Counted from the first letter of the stretch, positions 43,718 to 53,599 are shown. The stretch: 64,000 nucleotides of DNA from an uncultured Lachnospiraceae bacterium (GCA_910577785.1 CAJTNT010000006.1:1-64000), one strand, 5' to 3'. Program-made: numbers and translations. The notes: generated from the letters alone by a model not told the origin.

Positions 43718-44494
43718 CTATTCCCACCGTTTCCATTCTGCCTGCCCTGTAGCCCATAGTTGTTCCAGCACTTCCTTGTCCCTTAAGGTATCCATGCATT
43801 TCCAGAAGCCTTTATGCTTATATGCTGTGAGCTGCCCGTCCCCTGCCAGCCGTTCTAATGGCTCCCTTTCAAAATACACCCCATCCCCTGTAATATAGTC
43901 CATGACTTCCGGCTCCAAGACCATGAAGCCTGCATTCACCCAGCCGCCATCCTCCCTTGACTTCTCGCTGAACCGTTCTACCATATCCTGGCTATTGATA
44001 TCCAATGCGCCAAAACGCCCTTCTGGTTGTACCGCGGTAATCGTGGCGTATGCCCCGCCTGCCCTATGGAATTCCAGCAGGCCGTTTAAGTCCACATCGG
44101 AAAGGCCGTCCCCATATGTCATCATAAATGCCTCATCTCCAATATACTTCTTAACCCGCTTTATGCGTCCGCCCGTCATCGTACGGAGCCCAGTATCCAC
44201 AAGCGTAACCTTCCACGGCTCAGCAACATTGTTATGTATGGACATGCTGTTCCCATCTGCAAAATCAAAGGTAACATCGCTCCTATGGAGATAATAGTCC
44301 GCAAAATACTCCTTAATCAGGTAGCCTTTATACCCGCAGCAGATTATAAATTCATGAAAGCCATAAGACGAATAATATTTCATGATATGCCATAAAATTG
44401 GATCGTCCCCAATCTCTATCATCGGCTTTGGCTTCAAATGGCTCTCCTCACCTATCCGTGTGCCAAACCCGCCTGCCAGAATCACTACTTTCAT
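43718..44494 (-). CDS. rfbF: Glucose-1-phosphate cytidylyltransferase
   Basis: Makes CDP-glucose from CTP and glucose-1-phosphate, first step of the CDP-dideoxyhexose branch. Start MKVVILAGGFGTRIGEESHLKPKPMIEIG is the canonical nucleotidyltransferase motif of this family (258 residues), with YGDGLSDVDLN metal-binding later. Its start overlaps the end of the reductase gene by 47 bases. rfbH follows 3 bases after its stop. Confidence 0.95.
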   Translation of the reverse strand: MKVVILAGGFGTRIGEESHLKPKPMIEIGDDPILWHIMKYYSSYGFHEFIICCGYKGYLIKEYFADYYLHRSDVTFDFADGNSMSIHNNVAEPWKVTLVDTGLRTMTGGRIKRVKKYIGDEAFMMTYGDGLSDVDLNGLLEFHRAGGAYATITAVQPEGRFGALDINSQDMVERFSEKSREDGGWVNAGFMVLEPEVMDYITGDGVYFEREPLERLAGDGQLTAYKHKGFWKCMDTLRDKEVLEQLWATGQAEWKRWE

Positions 44495-45413
44495 AACCCA
44501 GCCCCTTCCATTGATTATCCTTTTTTATCATTTCCCGGATTCCATCCGCCATCTTATACTGTGCCTTCCAGCCCAGCCCTTCCATTGCCCGGACATTTGC
44601 ACAGGAATAAGCCAATTCCCCCTGCTGCATCTGCCTCTTCCCAAATAAGAGCCGCGTGGAGCTTCCCGTCTGTTCCTTTACCGCCTGTACAAATTCTTTT
44701 AAACTATGCCCCTCTCCCGTCCCGACCTCAAACGGATGGAACCTCCTGATCCCAAACTGGCTCCTGCACTGAATGACTGCCATATATGCATCCAGCACAT
44801 CCTCCATATAAACCCAGTCCCGGATCTGCGTCCCTTCCGTCAGCTCTACCTGGCTCCTGTTTTCCCTCAGCTGCCGCAGGATAAAGCTGGCAAATTTTTG
44901 CTCCCCATCATCTTCCCCATATAAATGCTCTAACTGCATATTTAAAAATGCGATATCCCACCCCGCAATCTGTCCTTTCACAATATAAGTAAGGAGATAT
45001 TTTGTCCTTGTATATGCGCTTCTGTACAGTTCCTTTCCAGCTGCCTGTGGGCATTTTATAGCCTTTACGAAAAATGTATCCGTATTGATAAAATATTGGC
45101 ATCCATATTTGAGGGCATATTCCAACAGTTCCAGGGGGAATGCGACATTCGCCCTATAGACATCAAAATATCCCCCCGGCTCCTTCCCATAATCTGTCGC
45201 ACAGTGGATGACCATCTGTATTGGATGCTCCTGGAAAATCTTTTCTATTACCCCTTGCCCTAAATCATACCATCTGCACTGCCCCATTATTTCCTTAACC
45301 CGGAGGCAGTCTGACGTCTTCCTTTTTATACAGCATACTTCCCACCCAGCATGGAGCAGCCTTTTCAGGAGGCCGCTCCCCAAAAACCCGGTTGCGCCTG
45401 TCAATAAAACCAT
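44448..45413 (-). CDS. NAD-dependent epimerase/reductase, CDP-paratose/abequose synthase-like
   Basis: A 321-residue extended SDR with NAD motif TGATGFLGSGLLKRLL, INTDTFF and an atypical active site region YRSAYTRTKYLL (Tyr and Lys present). The text resembles the reductase that finishes CDP-abequose or CDP-paratose by reducing the C4 ketone, which fits its place just before rfbF, rfbH and rfbG. Which 3,6-dideoxyhexose results cannot be told. Start ATG at 45413 with AGAGGGGG 6 bases upstream. Confidence 0.78.
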   Translation of the reverse strand: MVLLTGATGFLGSGLLKRLLHAGWEVCCIKRKTSDCLRVKEIMGQCRWYDLGQGVIEKIFQEHPIQMVIHCATDYGKEPGGYFDVYRANVAFPLELLEYALKYGCQYFINTDTFFVKAIKCPQAAGKELYRSAYTRTKYLLTYIVKGQIAGWDIAFLNMQLEHLYGEDDGEQKFASFILRQLRENRSQVELTEGTQIRDWVYMEDVLDAYMAVIQCRSQFGIRRFHPFEVGTGEGHSLKEFVQAVKEQTGSSTRLLFGKRQMQQGELAYSCANVRAMEGLGWKAQYKMADGIREMIKKDNQWKGLGYESSDSGRRVWHTDR

Positions 45414-45435
45414 CCGCTTCCCCCTCTGCAAATTG

Positions 45436-47343
45436 CTATGTATCCCATGGGGCAGCCCCCATTCCCTGTTTTTCTATCTGTTCCCAACGCAGTCCATAAA
45501 TATCTTCCAGCGATATCTCCCCGATGGGAACCCTGCCCCTTTCTCCCCGCTCCCACTCCAGTGACATCCATACGGACAGGCTGTCTTTCCCGGCCAGTTC
45601 CATATTCCCTACCTTAATCCCTTCCAAGTCCATCTTAATCAATTGATGCAACAGCCTTTTTTTCTGTGCTTCTTCGCGCGGCAGGCTCTCCAATAACATT
45701 TCTGTATCCAATGCGCCGATAAAAATCTGCCTTATACTATCCTCAAGCGCCTCCCTGTCTTTTTCCGATAACTGAAAGGGAAACCCAGATAGATATTCCT
45801 TTTCCTTCCGGTATACATACATGCACGTATCCTCCCAGGCATACATATCCCGGAACCCCTCAACTGCCCGGTAGCCTGCGAGCAACAGCCCATATGCCCT
45901 GCTGCACCGTTCCAGAAAAAGAGCCTTAAATTCCCCTGCTTCCAAATGCATCCTTCCCAGGAACTCCATCGCCCCCAAAAACTGGCCAACCCTACCTTGT
46001 GGGTACATATAGCTCAATACTTTCCTACCGTTTTCCAGGGGTTCTTCCCTCGCTGCCTTCCCTTCCGCCCATAATAACAAATCTACCGTATGAAAATCCT
46101 GGCTTTTCCCCAGGATGGCCGCCAGGGGGATATGGACATAATTTTCCAGGAATATATTTCCACGCATTTCCCCTGCCATTTCCAGTGCCCTGTGTTTTTT
46201 AAGGGCATCCATGTTATACGTAATCCCTGTCATATAATTCAGATCCATCGCGTTCCTCACCGCTTCCAGACCAGCTTTATAAACCCTGCCCAAAATCCTT
46301 GGATAACAGGCTATATTTTCTGTAAAAAGCCCCGCATCTTGATTTGCCTTTAAGTATGACAGGTATTCCCCCATATGCTCCAGCAGCATAAAGTCCTCAT
46401 CACTGGCCAAGACAGCAAATTTCCCCTGAGCCAACTCCAACGCCTTCAGCACATTCGTGGCATACCCCTGGTTTTCCGTGAACCTATGATACCTGACCCT
46501 TCGGTCTGGCAGCCCCTTTATCTTCTCATACCATTCGGATTCTGTTTGGGAGCCATTGTCTGAAACAATAATTTCAACCTCGCTGTCATAAGGGCATTGC
46601 AAAAAATGCCGCACATTTTCAAATGCAAGCATCCCCCTGTTGTAGCTTGGGATGCAGACGGACAGGAAAATACTTTTCCGTTCCCTTGGCATGCCAGACA
46701 GCCTTTTTTGGTGCAGTTCCTGTAATATCCCCTTATATTTCTCTGGCTCTGTCGACACCAATTCCTTTGGCAGGTAGAACTGTTGATACTGTTCAAAAAA
46801 CTGCCGCATTAGGCTGCCGTCTGAAAACAGCAGCACATTCCCAAGATACTTTTCCTTGAATTTGGGAAGCTTAAGAAAAGAAAGGAACTTTGCTTCCAGT
46901 CCTTCCAGCAGAATATAGACAGTTTCCCATTCCTTATCCTTTAGGGCGGGGATCATCTGCCTGATATCCCAAACCCCTGTGAAAAGGATGCTATGGAACT
47001 CTGCCTTTTTTCCATGTACTGGCACCCCATCCAACTCAAATGCCCCAGCAAACTCCCGGCTTTCCTTATCAAAAATGTAATACTTTTCCTCTGAGACTGG
47101 GAAGAAATCCAACGCAAGACGATCAAAAGGAAATTGTGTTACTTCAGCACAGTTCTCCCCATAATGCCTCCGAAACTCTTTTTCATTTGGCATGGCATAA
47201 CAAGAATATAAAAACTCTAGAATGTTTTCCCTCTGATACCCCATCCCATACGCTTTTATCAGGTTTTCGACTGCCTGTTCATATTGATAGCCTTCAAAAA
47301 ACTTCATCCCTAAATGATAATATACCTCGCCTAAGACCTCCAC
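45436..47343 (-). CDS. Family 2 glycosyltransferase with TPR-like N-terminus
   Basis: A 635-residue protein. Residues ~1-60 look like a TPR (FEGYQYEQAVENLIKAYGMG). The middle holds a GT-A domain: FLSVCIPSYNRGMLAFENV, IIVSDNGS, and SDEDFM in the place of the DxD metal motif. A long C-terminal region is unassigned. It starts at GTG 47343 with AGGAGG 6 bases upstream. It probably attaches one of the island's sugars to flagellin or to a growing glycan. Confidence 0.85.
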   Translation of the reverse strand: MEVLGEVYYHLGMKFFEGYQYEQAVENLIKAYGMGYQRENILEFLYSCYAMPNEKEFRRHYGENCAEVTQFPFDRLALDFFPVSEEKYYIFDKESREFAGAFELDGVPVHGKKAEFHSILFTGVWDIRQMIPALKDKEWETVYILLEGLEAKFLSFLKLPKFKEKYLGNVLLFSDGSLMRQFFEQYQQFYLPKELVSTEPEKYKGILQELHQKRLSGMPRERKSIFLSVCIPSYNRGMLAFENVRHFLQCPYDSEVEIIVSDNGSQTESEWYEKIKGLPDRRVRYHRFTENQGYATNVLKALELAQGKFAVLASDEDFMLLEHMGEYLSYLKANQDAGLFTENIACYPRILGRVYKAGLEAVRNAMDLNYMTGITYNMDALKKHRALEMAGEMRGNIFLENYVHIPLAAILGKSQDFHTVDLLLWAEGKAAREEPLENGRKVLSYMYPQGRVGQFLGAMEFLGRMHLEAGEFKALFLERCSRAYGLLLAGYRAVEGFRDMYAWEDTCMYVYRKEKEYLSGFPFQLSEKDREALEDSIRQIFIGALDTEMLLESLPREEAQKKRLLHQLIKMDLEGIKVGNMELAGKDSLSVWMSLEWERGERGRVPIGEISLEDIYGLRWEQIEKQGMGAAPWDT

Positions 47344-47361
47344 ATTTTTCCTCCTGATGCC

Positions 47362-48126
47362 CTATTTATTTTGCTTATCCTGCAAATGATTCCCGCTGTA
47401 TAAGATCTTTTTCTGCACAACAGAGCTGTTAAGCCCTGCCCACTGTGGGTGAGCCAAATAAATCTGTAATGCCTCCTGGTAGCCAAAGCATCCCCCTTCT
47501 GTATACAGGCTTTCATAGATATTCCGGACCAAATTGTAATCCTCCTGTGTATCCACCGTCCAGCGGATACGGCTGTAGTCCTCCCCTATACAAGGATACC
47601 GATAGCAATGGAACTGCCCTGGGTTACGGTACAGGTACGGCGTTACATGCTCAAGGCATTCTGCATCATCTGCCTCTTGATAGGCGCGTTCCAAGGCATG
47701 GAATCCTATGACCTCTACAGACAGCCCTAATGGAAGGCCTTCCCTGTAACAGAGGTAATCCAATGTCTGTGTCTGTTCGAAATAAGCTGCCCCCTCATCT
47801 ATGATCTCTGGGCAGACCAATGCATTGTCCCCGGTCAGGCGGATCACAATTTCTGCCGCCGCTTCCTTTGCAGCCAGATAAAAACGTTCCAGGACGTTTT
47901 CTTCACTCCCACGGAATACATGGATCCCATTCTGCAGAGCAAATGCCTCAATCCCATCATTTTCTGGCATAACAGAAGTGGCAACCACAAAATCATCCAC
48001 CCATTTGCTGCGCCTTACACGGTCATGGATATGCCACAGAACAGGATGCCCGCATAAATCCATCATCACTTTATTGGGCAATCTGGAAGACCCTGCCCTT
48101 GCCTGTACAATTGCAACTGTCCTCAT
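47362..48126 (-). CDS. SpsF-like cytidylyltransferase family protein
   Basis: A 254-residue nucleotidyltransferase-fold protein beginning VAIVQARAGSSRLPNKVM, with VRLTGDNALVCPEIID and RIRWTVDTQEDYNLVRNIYE, the SpsF pattern. Members are often annotated CMP-sugar synthetases and could serve as the PseF step (CMP-pseudaminic acid), but SpsF proteins also act on other sugars. Start ATG at 48126 (GGAGG 5 bases upstream) overlaps the aldo/keto reductase stop by 4 bases. Confidence 0.82.
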   Translation of the reverse strand: MRTVAIVQARAGSSRLPNKVMMDLCGHPVLWHIHDRVRRSKWVDDFVVATSVMPENDGIEAFALQNGIHVFRGSEENVLERFYLAAKEAAAEIVIRLTGDNALVCPEIIDEGAAYFEQTQTLDYLCYREGLPLGLSVEVIGFHALERAYQEADDAECLEHVTPYLYRNPGQFHCYRYPCIGEDYSRIRWTVDTQEDYNLVRNIYESLYTEGGCFGYQEALQIYLAHPQWAGLNSSVVQKKILYSGNHLQDKQNK

Positions 48127-49124
48127 CTGTCCCTCCCCCACTTTCTTGGATCAATCGTAATCCCATGCACATTTTCAGAAATATTCTTTATCCTCTTCCA
48201 TGCCATTTCTGGCAGCTTTCTGCTAGCTGCAGCCTCTTCCAGTATGATATTCTGCGTAAGCTGCTCCGCCGTTTCGCAGCCTAACAGGAAATCCGTGATA
48301 TATGGATGCCCTGCCACAAAAGAAACTGCCAGCTGTTGTATGCTGATGGAACACTCATCCGCCAGCTGCCGGAGCTCTTCCAATGCTCCCTGTGCTGCCA
48401 ATGCCCTTGCCGTTTCTGAACCTGGCTCCTGGAAAAAAAGCCCCTGCAGAAATACGCTGCGGGCAAAGATACGGATCCCCTTCTCTGCTGCATTCTGCAA
48501 TAATCCTGCCTCTGTCCACCTGGCATTGTCCAATAAATGGAAGGGGATCTGCACCACATCTGTTATACCTGCCAGATTTTCTATGATATAATCCAATTCC
48601 CCGGGTTCATATATGGATATGCCAATATGCTGTATCTTTCCCTTTGCCTTCCACTGCGACATTTTCCGCAGGACATCTGCGTCCTTGCAGGCTTCAAACC
48701 GATGGAGGTAATAGAGCCATATCTGGCTGCACTTCAAACGATGGAGGCTCTTCTCTAATTCCTTTTCCATCTTCTCTGCTGTACTGGCAGCATCTGCATC
48801 CATCCTTTCGTCTGCTTCAATGCCATATGTTTCTCCCACTATGCAGGCAGATGTCCCATTATTTTCATGCCCTGTCCCACCGCCATATACTCCTGCCGCC
48901 ACATCTGCAGACAGCTTTGTGCATATATGGAAGACATGCCCTGTTACCTCATGGTATTTTCCAATCAAATCCTCTGCATCCCCATATGCCCCTGCAGTGT
49001 CTAAGATATGGATGCCGTGGTTCCATGCATAATCAAGGATCTGGCATGCCGTTTCCTGGCTGGGTTTTCCTGTGCTGTTGTGGATTCCATATTCCTGACC
49101 AAGCTGTGCTGTGCCTAATATCAT
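48123..49124 (-). CDS. Aldo/keto reductase
   Basis: A 333-residue NAD(P)H oxidoreductase with the start MILGTAQLGQEYGI. The catalytic tetrad is visible: Asp and Tyr in LDTAGAYGD, Lys in ICTKLS, His in LYYLHRFE. A loop between these (about 78-118: VYGGGTGHENNG...DADAAST) is longer than usual and low in complexity. Its stop overlaps the SpsF-like gene, so the pair is coupled; together they probably shape one sugar. Confidence 0.87.
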   Translation of the reverse strand: MILGTAQLGQEYGIHNSTGKPSQETACQILDYAWNHGIHILDTAGAYGDAEDLIGKYHEVTGHVFHICTKLSADVAAGVYGGGTGHENNGTSACIVGETYGIEADERMDADAASTAEKMEKELEKSLHRLKCSQIWLYYLHRFEACKDADVLRKMSQWKAKGKIQHIGISIYEPGELDYIIENLAGITDVVQIPFHLLDNARWTEAGLLQNAAEKGIRIFARSVFLQGLFFQEPGSETARALAAQGALEELRQLADECSISIQQLAVSFVAGHPYITDFLLGCETAEQLTQNIILEEAAASRKLPEMAWKRIKNISENVHGITIDPRKWGRDR

Positions 49125-49162
49125 AAAAGATGCCTCCTATGCATGCATTTCTAATACATATA

Positions 49163-49741
49163 TTACAATACACTGCGCTTTAAATCTGCAATCCCCTCTT
49201 CCCATGAAAAGGGATGCTTTTTTCTAAATTCCATAAGCTCTTTTTTATTGTGATAACTGCCTTTGCTGCTTGTCTCCACACCCCTGATGGCATTTGCTAA
49301 GATATTCTCGACATTCCCTAAAAACAGACTCATGATTTCTTCATTTAATTTCTGATAAGAAGACGCAAACGTTTCTTTTTCTTCATCAAAAAAAAGTTCC
49401 TTCTGTAGGATAATCTTCCCTGTATCTATTCCCCCGTCTATTTGATGGATTGTGACACCTTTGGGCGTATTTTCCATAAAGTTCCAAAAATTAGGATCCG
49501 CCCCACGATTCCATGGAAGATATGAAATATGCAAATTTATAATTGGGTACTTACAAAAGCCAATCACTTCATTCGAAATAATATAACGGTATGTATAGCT
49601 AAGCACCCGCTCTGGACATAAAGTCTCCAAATTTTCTACGGAAAGTCTTTCTTTCCACAAAATAAGTATATGCCCCTTGCTTTCCAGCTGTTTTGCCAAT
49701 TCTTTTGCCTGTTCATTGTGATACAAAAAAAGTATTTTCAT
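49163..49741 (-). CDS. Formyltransferase-fold protein (sugar N-formyltransferase-like)
   Basis: A 192-residue enzyme with the formyltransferase core: INLHISYLPWNRGADPNFW holds the Asn-x-His pair and GVTIHQIDGGIDTGKI the catalytic Asp. It uses 10-formyl-THF in this family. Lacking the tRNA-binding C-terminal domain of methionyl-tRNA formyltransferase, and lying in a sugar island, it more likely formylates an amino sugar. AAAGGGG lies 7 bases before the ATG. Confidence 0.82.
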   Translation of the reverse strand: MKILFLYHNEQAKELAKQLESKGHILILWKERLSVENLETLCPERVLSYTYRYIISNEVIGFCKYPIINLHISYLPWNRGADPNFWNFMENTPKGVTIHQIDGGIDTGKIILQKELFFDEEKETFASSYQKLNEEIMSLFLGNVENILANAIRGVETSSKGSYHNKKELMEFRKKHPFSWEEGIADLKRSVL

Positions 49742-49849
49742 TTATTTGCCCCTTTCCAGCCTGTCCCAAACCTTTCAAGAATGCCCCCCTTTCTATAATC
49801 CCGCCCCTGCCATCTATACGCCAGAGACTATTTCAGCCCACCTATTGTT

Positions 49850-50704
49850 TTATATATACTGCCCACAGTCTATTCTATAAACCTGCCCAGTAATGTTATC
49901 TGATTTGTCCCCTGCCAGGAAGAGAACCAAGTTCGCTACCTCTTTTGGCTCTGTTAGCCTGCGGATTGCACATTCATCCAGCACATATTTCTTGATAAGC
50001 TCGCTTGTATTCCTTTGGCCGTCTGTATTGATAAAGCCTGGGGCGACCACGTTACAGTTGATGTTATAGACGCCCAGCTCTTTTGCAATCGTCTTGCTCA
50101 ATCCTTCAATTCCTGCTTTTGCTGCAGAATAGGCGATGCTCCCTTCCCTTCCCCTCGTGCCGTTGATGGAACCGATATTAATAATTTTTCCATGACCCTG
50201 CGCTATAAAATACTTAGCCGCTGCCCTGCAATGATAGAATACAGGGTACAGGACATTCTTAAGCGTGTAGTCAAACTCTTTTTCTTCCAGGCGGACAAGC
50301 GGCCCGTCTTTTGCGCTGGCCGCGTTATTCACAAGCACATCAATCCTTCCAAAGGCCCTGACGCATGCCTCCACAGCCCTAGAAGCCTGACCCATATCGG
50401 ATGCATCTGCGCAGATCGCATGTACCCTGTCCCCATACATCTCCTTCAGGGACTCCGCTTTCTGTCTGCTGCTGTGGTACGTAAAACAGACATAGTATCC
50501 TTCTTTTACAAACTCATCCACCAGTTTCCTGCCCAGCCCAGAGGCCCCACCTGTAATTAAGGTTACCCTAGCACTTTCACCCTGTATCCCTTTTTCTGGC
50601 TTATTCATAGGGAGATCTGTCACATCCCCAGCATTTTTATTTTCCTTTCCATGACTTTCCATCTTCTTCATCTTCCCTGATCTATTTATTTCGTATCCAC
50701 ACAT
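49850..50704 (-). CDS. Short-chain dehydrogenase/reductase with unusual N-terminal extension
   Basis: The SDR domain starts at about residue 45 (RVTLITGGASGLGRKLVDEF), with NNAAS and the active site Ser, YSAAK and the end ITGQVYRIDCGQYI. The first 44 residues (CGYEINRSGKMKKMESHGKE...) have no counterpart in relatives. The ATG at 50704 is weakly supported; internal starts at Met12, Met15 or Met33 are possible. Upstream DNA has three imperfect copies of the pseB tail. Probably a sugar-modifying reductase. Confidence 0.78.
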   Translation of the reverse strand: MCGYEINRSGKMKKMESHGKENKNAGDVTDLPMNKPEKGIQGESARVTLITGGASGLGRKLVDEFVKEGYYVCFTYHSSRQKAESLKEMYGDRVHAICADASDMGQASRAVEACVRAFGRIDVLVNNAASAKDGPLVRLEEKEFDYTLKNVLYPVFYHCRAAAKYFIAQGHGKIINIGSINGTRGREGSIAYSAAKAGIEGLSKTIAKELGVYNINCNVVAPGFINTDGQRNTSELIKKYVLDECAIRRLTEPKEVANLVLFLAGDKSDNITGQVYRIDCGQYI

Positions 50705-50755
50705 TTTCCTTTATTTGATATCCACATACTTCCTTATTTGGCATCCACATTTTTT
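50688..50755. repeat. Three imperfect copies of the pseB 3' tail
   Basis: TTATTTGGCATCCACAT (pseB stop region), TTATTTGATATCCACAT and TTATTTCGTATCCACACAT follow each other at about 20-bp spacing. The outer copies have been duplicated leftward into the SDR leader and start codon. A local tandem duplication. Confidence 0.75.
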
Positions 50756-51726
50756 AATCTTTCCTGCAAATCTTCCACAGACAGCCATTGTGTGTTGGTT
50801 CCGGAACTGTATTCAAAGCCCTGCTCTATCTGCTTCCCGGCTGGTTGGATTTTATTGGGGTTCCACCATTCCATATGGGGGTAGATGATAAAATGTTTTT
50901 CATATTCGTACGTGCTTAGGGAATCTTCCTGGGTTACCATAATTTCATGCAGTTTTTCGCCTTCCCGAATGCCGACTTCTGGCATCTTGCAGCCTGGAAG
51001 GATAGCCTGGGCAAGGTCAGTAATCTTAAAGGAAGGGATTTTGGATATGAATGTCTCGCCGCCCTTGGATTCCTTTAGGGCTTTGATTACAAGCTCCACG
51101 CCCTGTTCAAGGCTAATCCAAAAACGGGTCATACGGTAGTCGGTAATCGGCAATTCTGTGCCGCCATTGGCGACAATATTGCGGAAAAACGGGATGACTG
51201 AGCCGCGGCTGCCTGCCACATTCCCATAGCGGACAACGGAAAAGCAGATGTCCTTTTTGCCTGCATAGGCATTGGCCGATACAAACAGCTTGTCGGATAC
51301 CAGCTTTGTGCCGCCATAGAGGTTAATTGGATTTACTGCTTTGTCAGTGGAAAGCGCCACTACCTTTTTTACACCACAATCCAGAGCCGCATCTATGATA
51401 TTCATTGCACCGTTGATATTTGTACGAATGGCTTCGATTGGATTATATTCACAAGCTGGCACCTGCTTTAAAGCTGCTGCATGCACAACGTAGTCTATGC
51501 CGTCAAAGGCACGGTACAGGCGGTCTTTGTCCCGCACATCGCCAATAAAAAAACGCAGTTTTCCCTTATGCTTCAGGAATTTATTTGCCATCTGAAATTG
51601 CTTGAACTCGTCACGGGAATAAATAATCAGCTTCCTTATGTCATAATTCTCTAATACATATTCCGTAAATGCATTGCCAAAAGAGCCTGTCCCGCCTGTA
51701 ATAAGAATTGATTTTTGATTTAGCAT
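50734..51726 (-). CDS. pseB: UDP-N-acetylglucosamine 4,6-dehydratase (inverting) PseB
   Basis: First enzyme of pseudaminic acid synthesis. An extended SDR: TGGTGSFGNAF (10-20), catalytic STDKAVNPINLYGGTK where Lys replaces the usual Tyr, and YGNVAGSRGSVIPFF. 330 residues, standard. It follows the Maf gene, linking flagellin modification with the sugar supply, and GGAGG precedes the ATG. The other pse genes are 15-17 kb further along the same strand. Confidence 0.95.
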   Translation of the reverse strand: MLNQKSILITGGTGSFGNAFTEYVLENYDIRKLIIYSRDEFKQFQMANKFLKHKGKLRFFIGDVRDKDRLYRAFDGIDYVVHAAALKQVPACEYNPIEAIRTNINGAMNIIDAALDCGVKKVVALSTDKAVNPINLYGGTKLVSDKLFVSANAYAGKKDICFSVVRYGNVAGSRGSVIPFFRNIVANGGTELPITDYRMTRFWISLEQGVELVIKALKESKGGETFISKIPSFKITDLAQAILPGCKMPEVGIREGEKLHEIMVTQEDSLSTYEYEKHFIIYPHMEWWNPNKIQPAGKQIEQGFEYSSGTNTQWLSVEDLQERLKNVDAK

Positions 51727-51742
51727 TGAATTTCCTCCTCAA

Positions 51743-53599
51743 TTATTCCGTTTCTAAGCCTGCTTTTCCAACAGTTTCTTTGGCAACCTGTTCAACAATG
51801 TCTGCACATTCCTCTAAAAGCTCCATATATTTCTGTCCCTGCCTGGCCAGCTCGATCCCTTCCCCCTCTATGGTTTCCCGTTCAAAATACTGCCCTGAAC
51901 GGATAATCTGCTCTGCCTCCACCATAGACTCCTGCATCAGTTCATAGTTCGGGTTTCCTTCTATCTTTTTCCGGTTCCGTTTTACCCTTTTCAAAACCTT
52001 GGCATAGGCCTGTTTATCTACAGCACCTTTCCGGCATAGTTTATCTAACTGCCTATATATTTTTTTCCCTTCCCGCGCCAGGGATACAATCTCATGTGCC
52101 TTTTGCGGGGTATCTCTGAAATAATTATTAATTTTCTCCTGCTCTTCCACGGAGAATACCGGCTCCAGGCCGTCAATACAGGACCTAACATCCACCTCTT
52201 CTGAACACTCCCTGTCAATCACTTCCGCCAGAGGCATCAATGTTGTCCCTTCTATCCTTGCCCCTCCCTCTGTAGCATTGATAAACTCTACCTCGTGCCC
52301 TGCCGACCACCACTCAATGTATTTCTCAAACCATTCCCGGTATTCATTCAGGTTGCTTAAAGTAGGGAGCTCATCCACATAATTCCCAGGAACCCTGATA
52401 AATCTCTCCGTATTTTCCTCGGGCATCTTATCCTGAAAGGTTCCGTCTGCATGGGACTTATTGTCCGTATAAGCCAAATCCTGGCCAACAAAAATAACTT
52501 TCCGTATTCCAAGATGGCATACCAGGGAAAAAGCCAGGGTAGCCACAGAGCCTCCAACCGGAAACCCCTCCAACTTTTTCCCGTTCATCTCAAACAGCCC
52601 CCGCACATATTTATAGCCTTCATCATAAAAAAACTTCTTCCCTGTATGGTAATCCATAATTTTATGGGCTGCCGTCACCTGTGTCAGAAGGGGGATACTT
52701 TTTGCCTGTTCCATTTCCAGCAGTTTTAACGGCTTGGCGCCGTCTAATGTAGCAAACATATCTGGCTCAACCCCTGCCTTCAGCAATGGCTTGACAGCCG
52801 TATCCACTGCAATGATAAACGACTTGCCTTTAGCCCGTTTCAGTTCTTTTATGTTTTTATTCAACGATGGCCCTGCCGACACGACAAAAGCCGGAACATT
52901 ACTCGGGATTTTACCCAGCAGCTGAAATGCTTTATAACCTGTCTGGAGATATCCTACATTATGGTAGAAATTTTCTGCCTGGTAAGGCGAAAACAAACGC
53001 CTTGTCCCCAGCCCCATATAATATTGCCTTGATTTTTTTGCCAGGACCTCTAAAAACCAGCTCACCTGCTTCCCACACAATTCCACATAATTGGGAAGGA
53101 CAAAATACTTCATTACCGGGATTTTATCCCCAAAAAGCATGGCTCCAACCATATTCTCCAGCCCGTCCTCATTTATCCCCTCCACAACCAGGGCAACCGT
53201 CTGTTTCCCAAAAAGCTTTCCAAAATCTATCTGCCCCAACTGTTTGTAGAACACAGAAAAAAGCGGCTCATAAAGCAAAACGACAACATTTTTTTCAGTC
53301 TGTCCCAATACTTCCTCTAAATAATGGATGTTTCCCATCCCAAGTATGAATATCGGGGCATATGGGACAATTTTCCCCAGCACGGATATCTGGTTTATCG
53401 GATGGGCTTTCGGGTCACGGCGCCCCGCCAGATAGAGCCTTCTCCCCGCTTTTTTGACTGCCAGAATCCTTTCCCCTGTAAAAGCCGTCTCCTCTTCCAG
53501 GATTAATTGCTCTTTTTTTAACAGCTCTGCCTTCTTCTCCTCTATAATCTCACATATACCTGGAAACTGTTTTTCCAACACCTTAAGATTCTTCTGCAT
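51743..53599 (-). CDS. maf: Motility associated factor (Maf) glycosyltransferase
   Basis: A 618-residue DUF115/MAF_flag10 protein, the enzyme thought to transfer nonulosonates to flagellin Ser/Thr. Motifs: FILGMGNIHYLEEVLG (N-terminal Rossmann), VPAFVVSAGPSLNKNIKELK, GKSFIIAVDTAVKPLLKAG, and VIFVGQDLAYTDNKSHADGT. I chose the ATG at 53599 (MQKNLKVLEKQF), preceded by GGAAGAG, overlapping the upstream small gene by 17 bases; a longer frame to 53692 is less likely. Position between flagellin and pseB strongly supports the role. Confidence 0.93.
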   Translation of the reverse strand: MQKNLKVLEKQFPGICEIIEEKKAELLKKEQLILEEETAFTGERILAVKKAGRRLYLAGRRDPKAHPINQISVLGKIVPYAPIFILGMGNIHYLEEVLGQTEKNVVVLLYEPLFSVFYKQLGQIDFGKLFGKQTVALVVEGINEDGLENMVGAMLFGDKIPVMKYFVLPNYVELCGKQVSWFLEVLAKKSRQYYMGLGTRRLFSPYQAENFYHNVGYLQTGYKAFQLLGKIPSNVPAFVVSAGPSLNKNIKELKRAKGKSFIIAVDTAVKPLLKAGVEPDMFATLDGAKPLKLLEMEQAKSIPLLTQVTAAHKIMDYHTGKKFFYDEGYKYVRGLFEMNGKKLEGFPVGGSVATLAFSLVCHLGIRKVIFVGQDLAYTDNKSHADGTFQDKMPEENTERFIRVPGNYVDELPTLSNLNEYREWFEKYIEWWSAGHEVEFINATEGGARIEGTTLMPLAEVIDRECSEEVDVRSCIDGLEPVFSVEEQEKINNYFRDTPQKAHEIVSLAREGKKIYRQLDKLCRKGAVDKQAYAKVLKRVKRNRKKIEGNPNYELMQESMVEAEQIIRSGQYFERETIEGEGIELARQGQKYMELLEECADIVEQVAKETVGKAGLETE

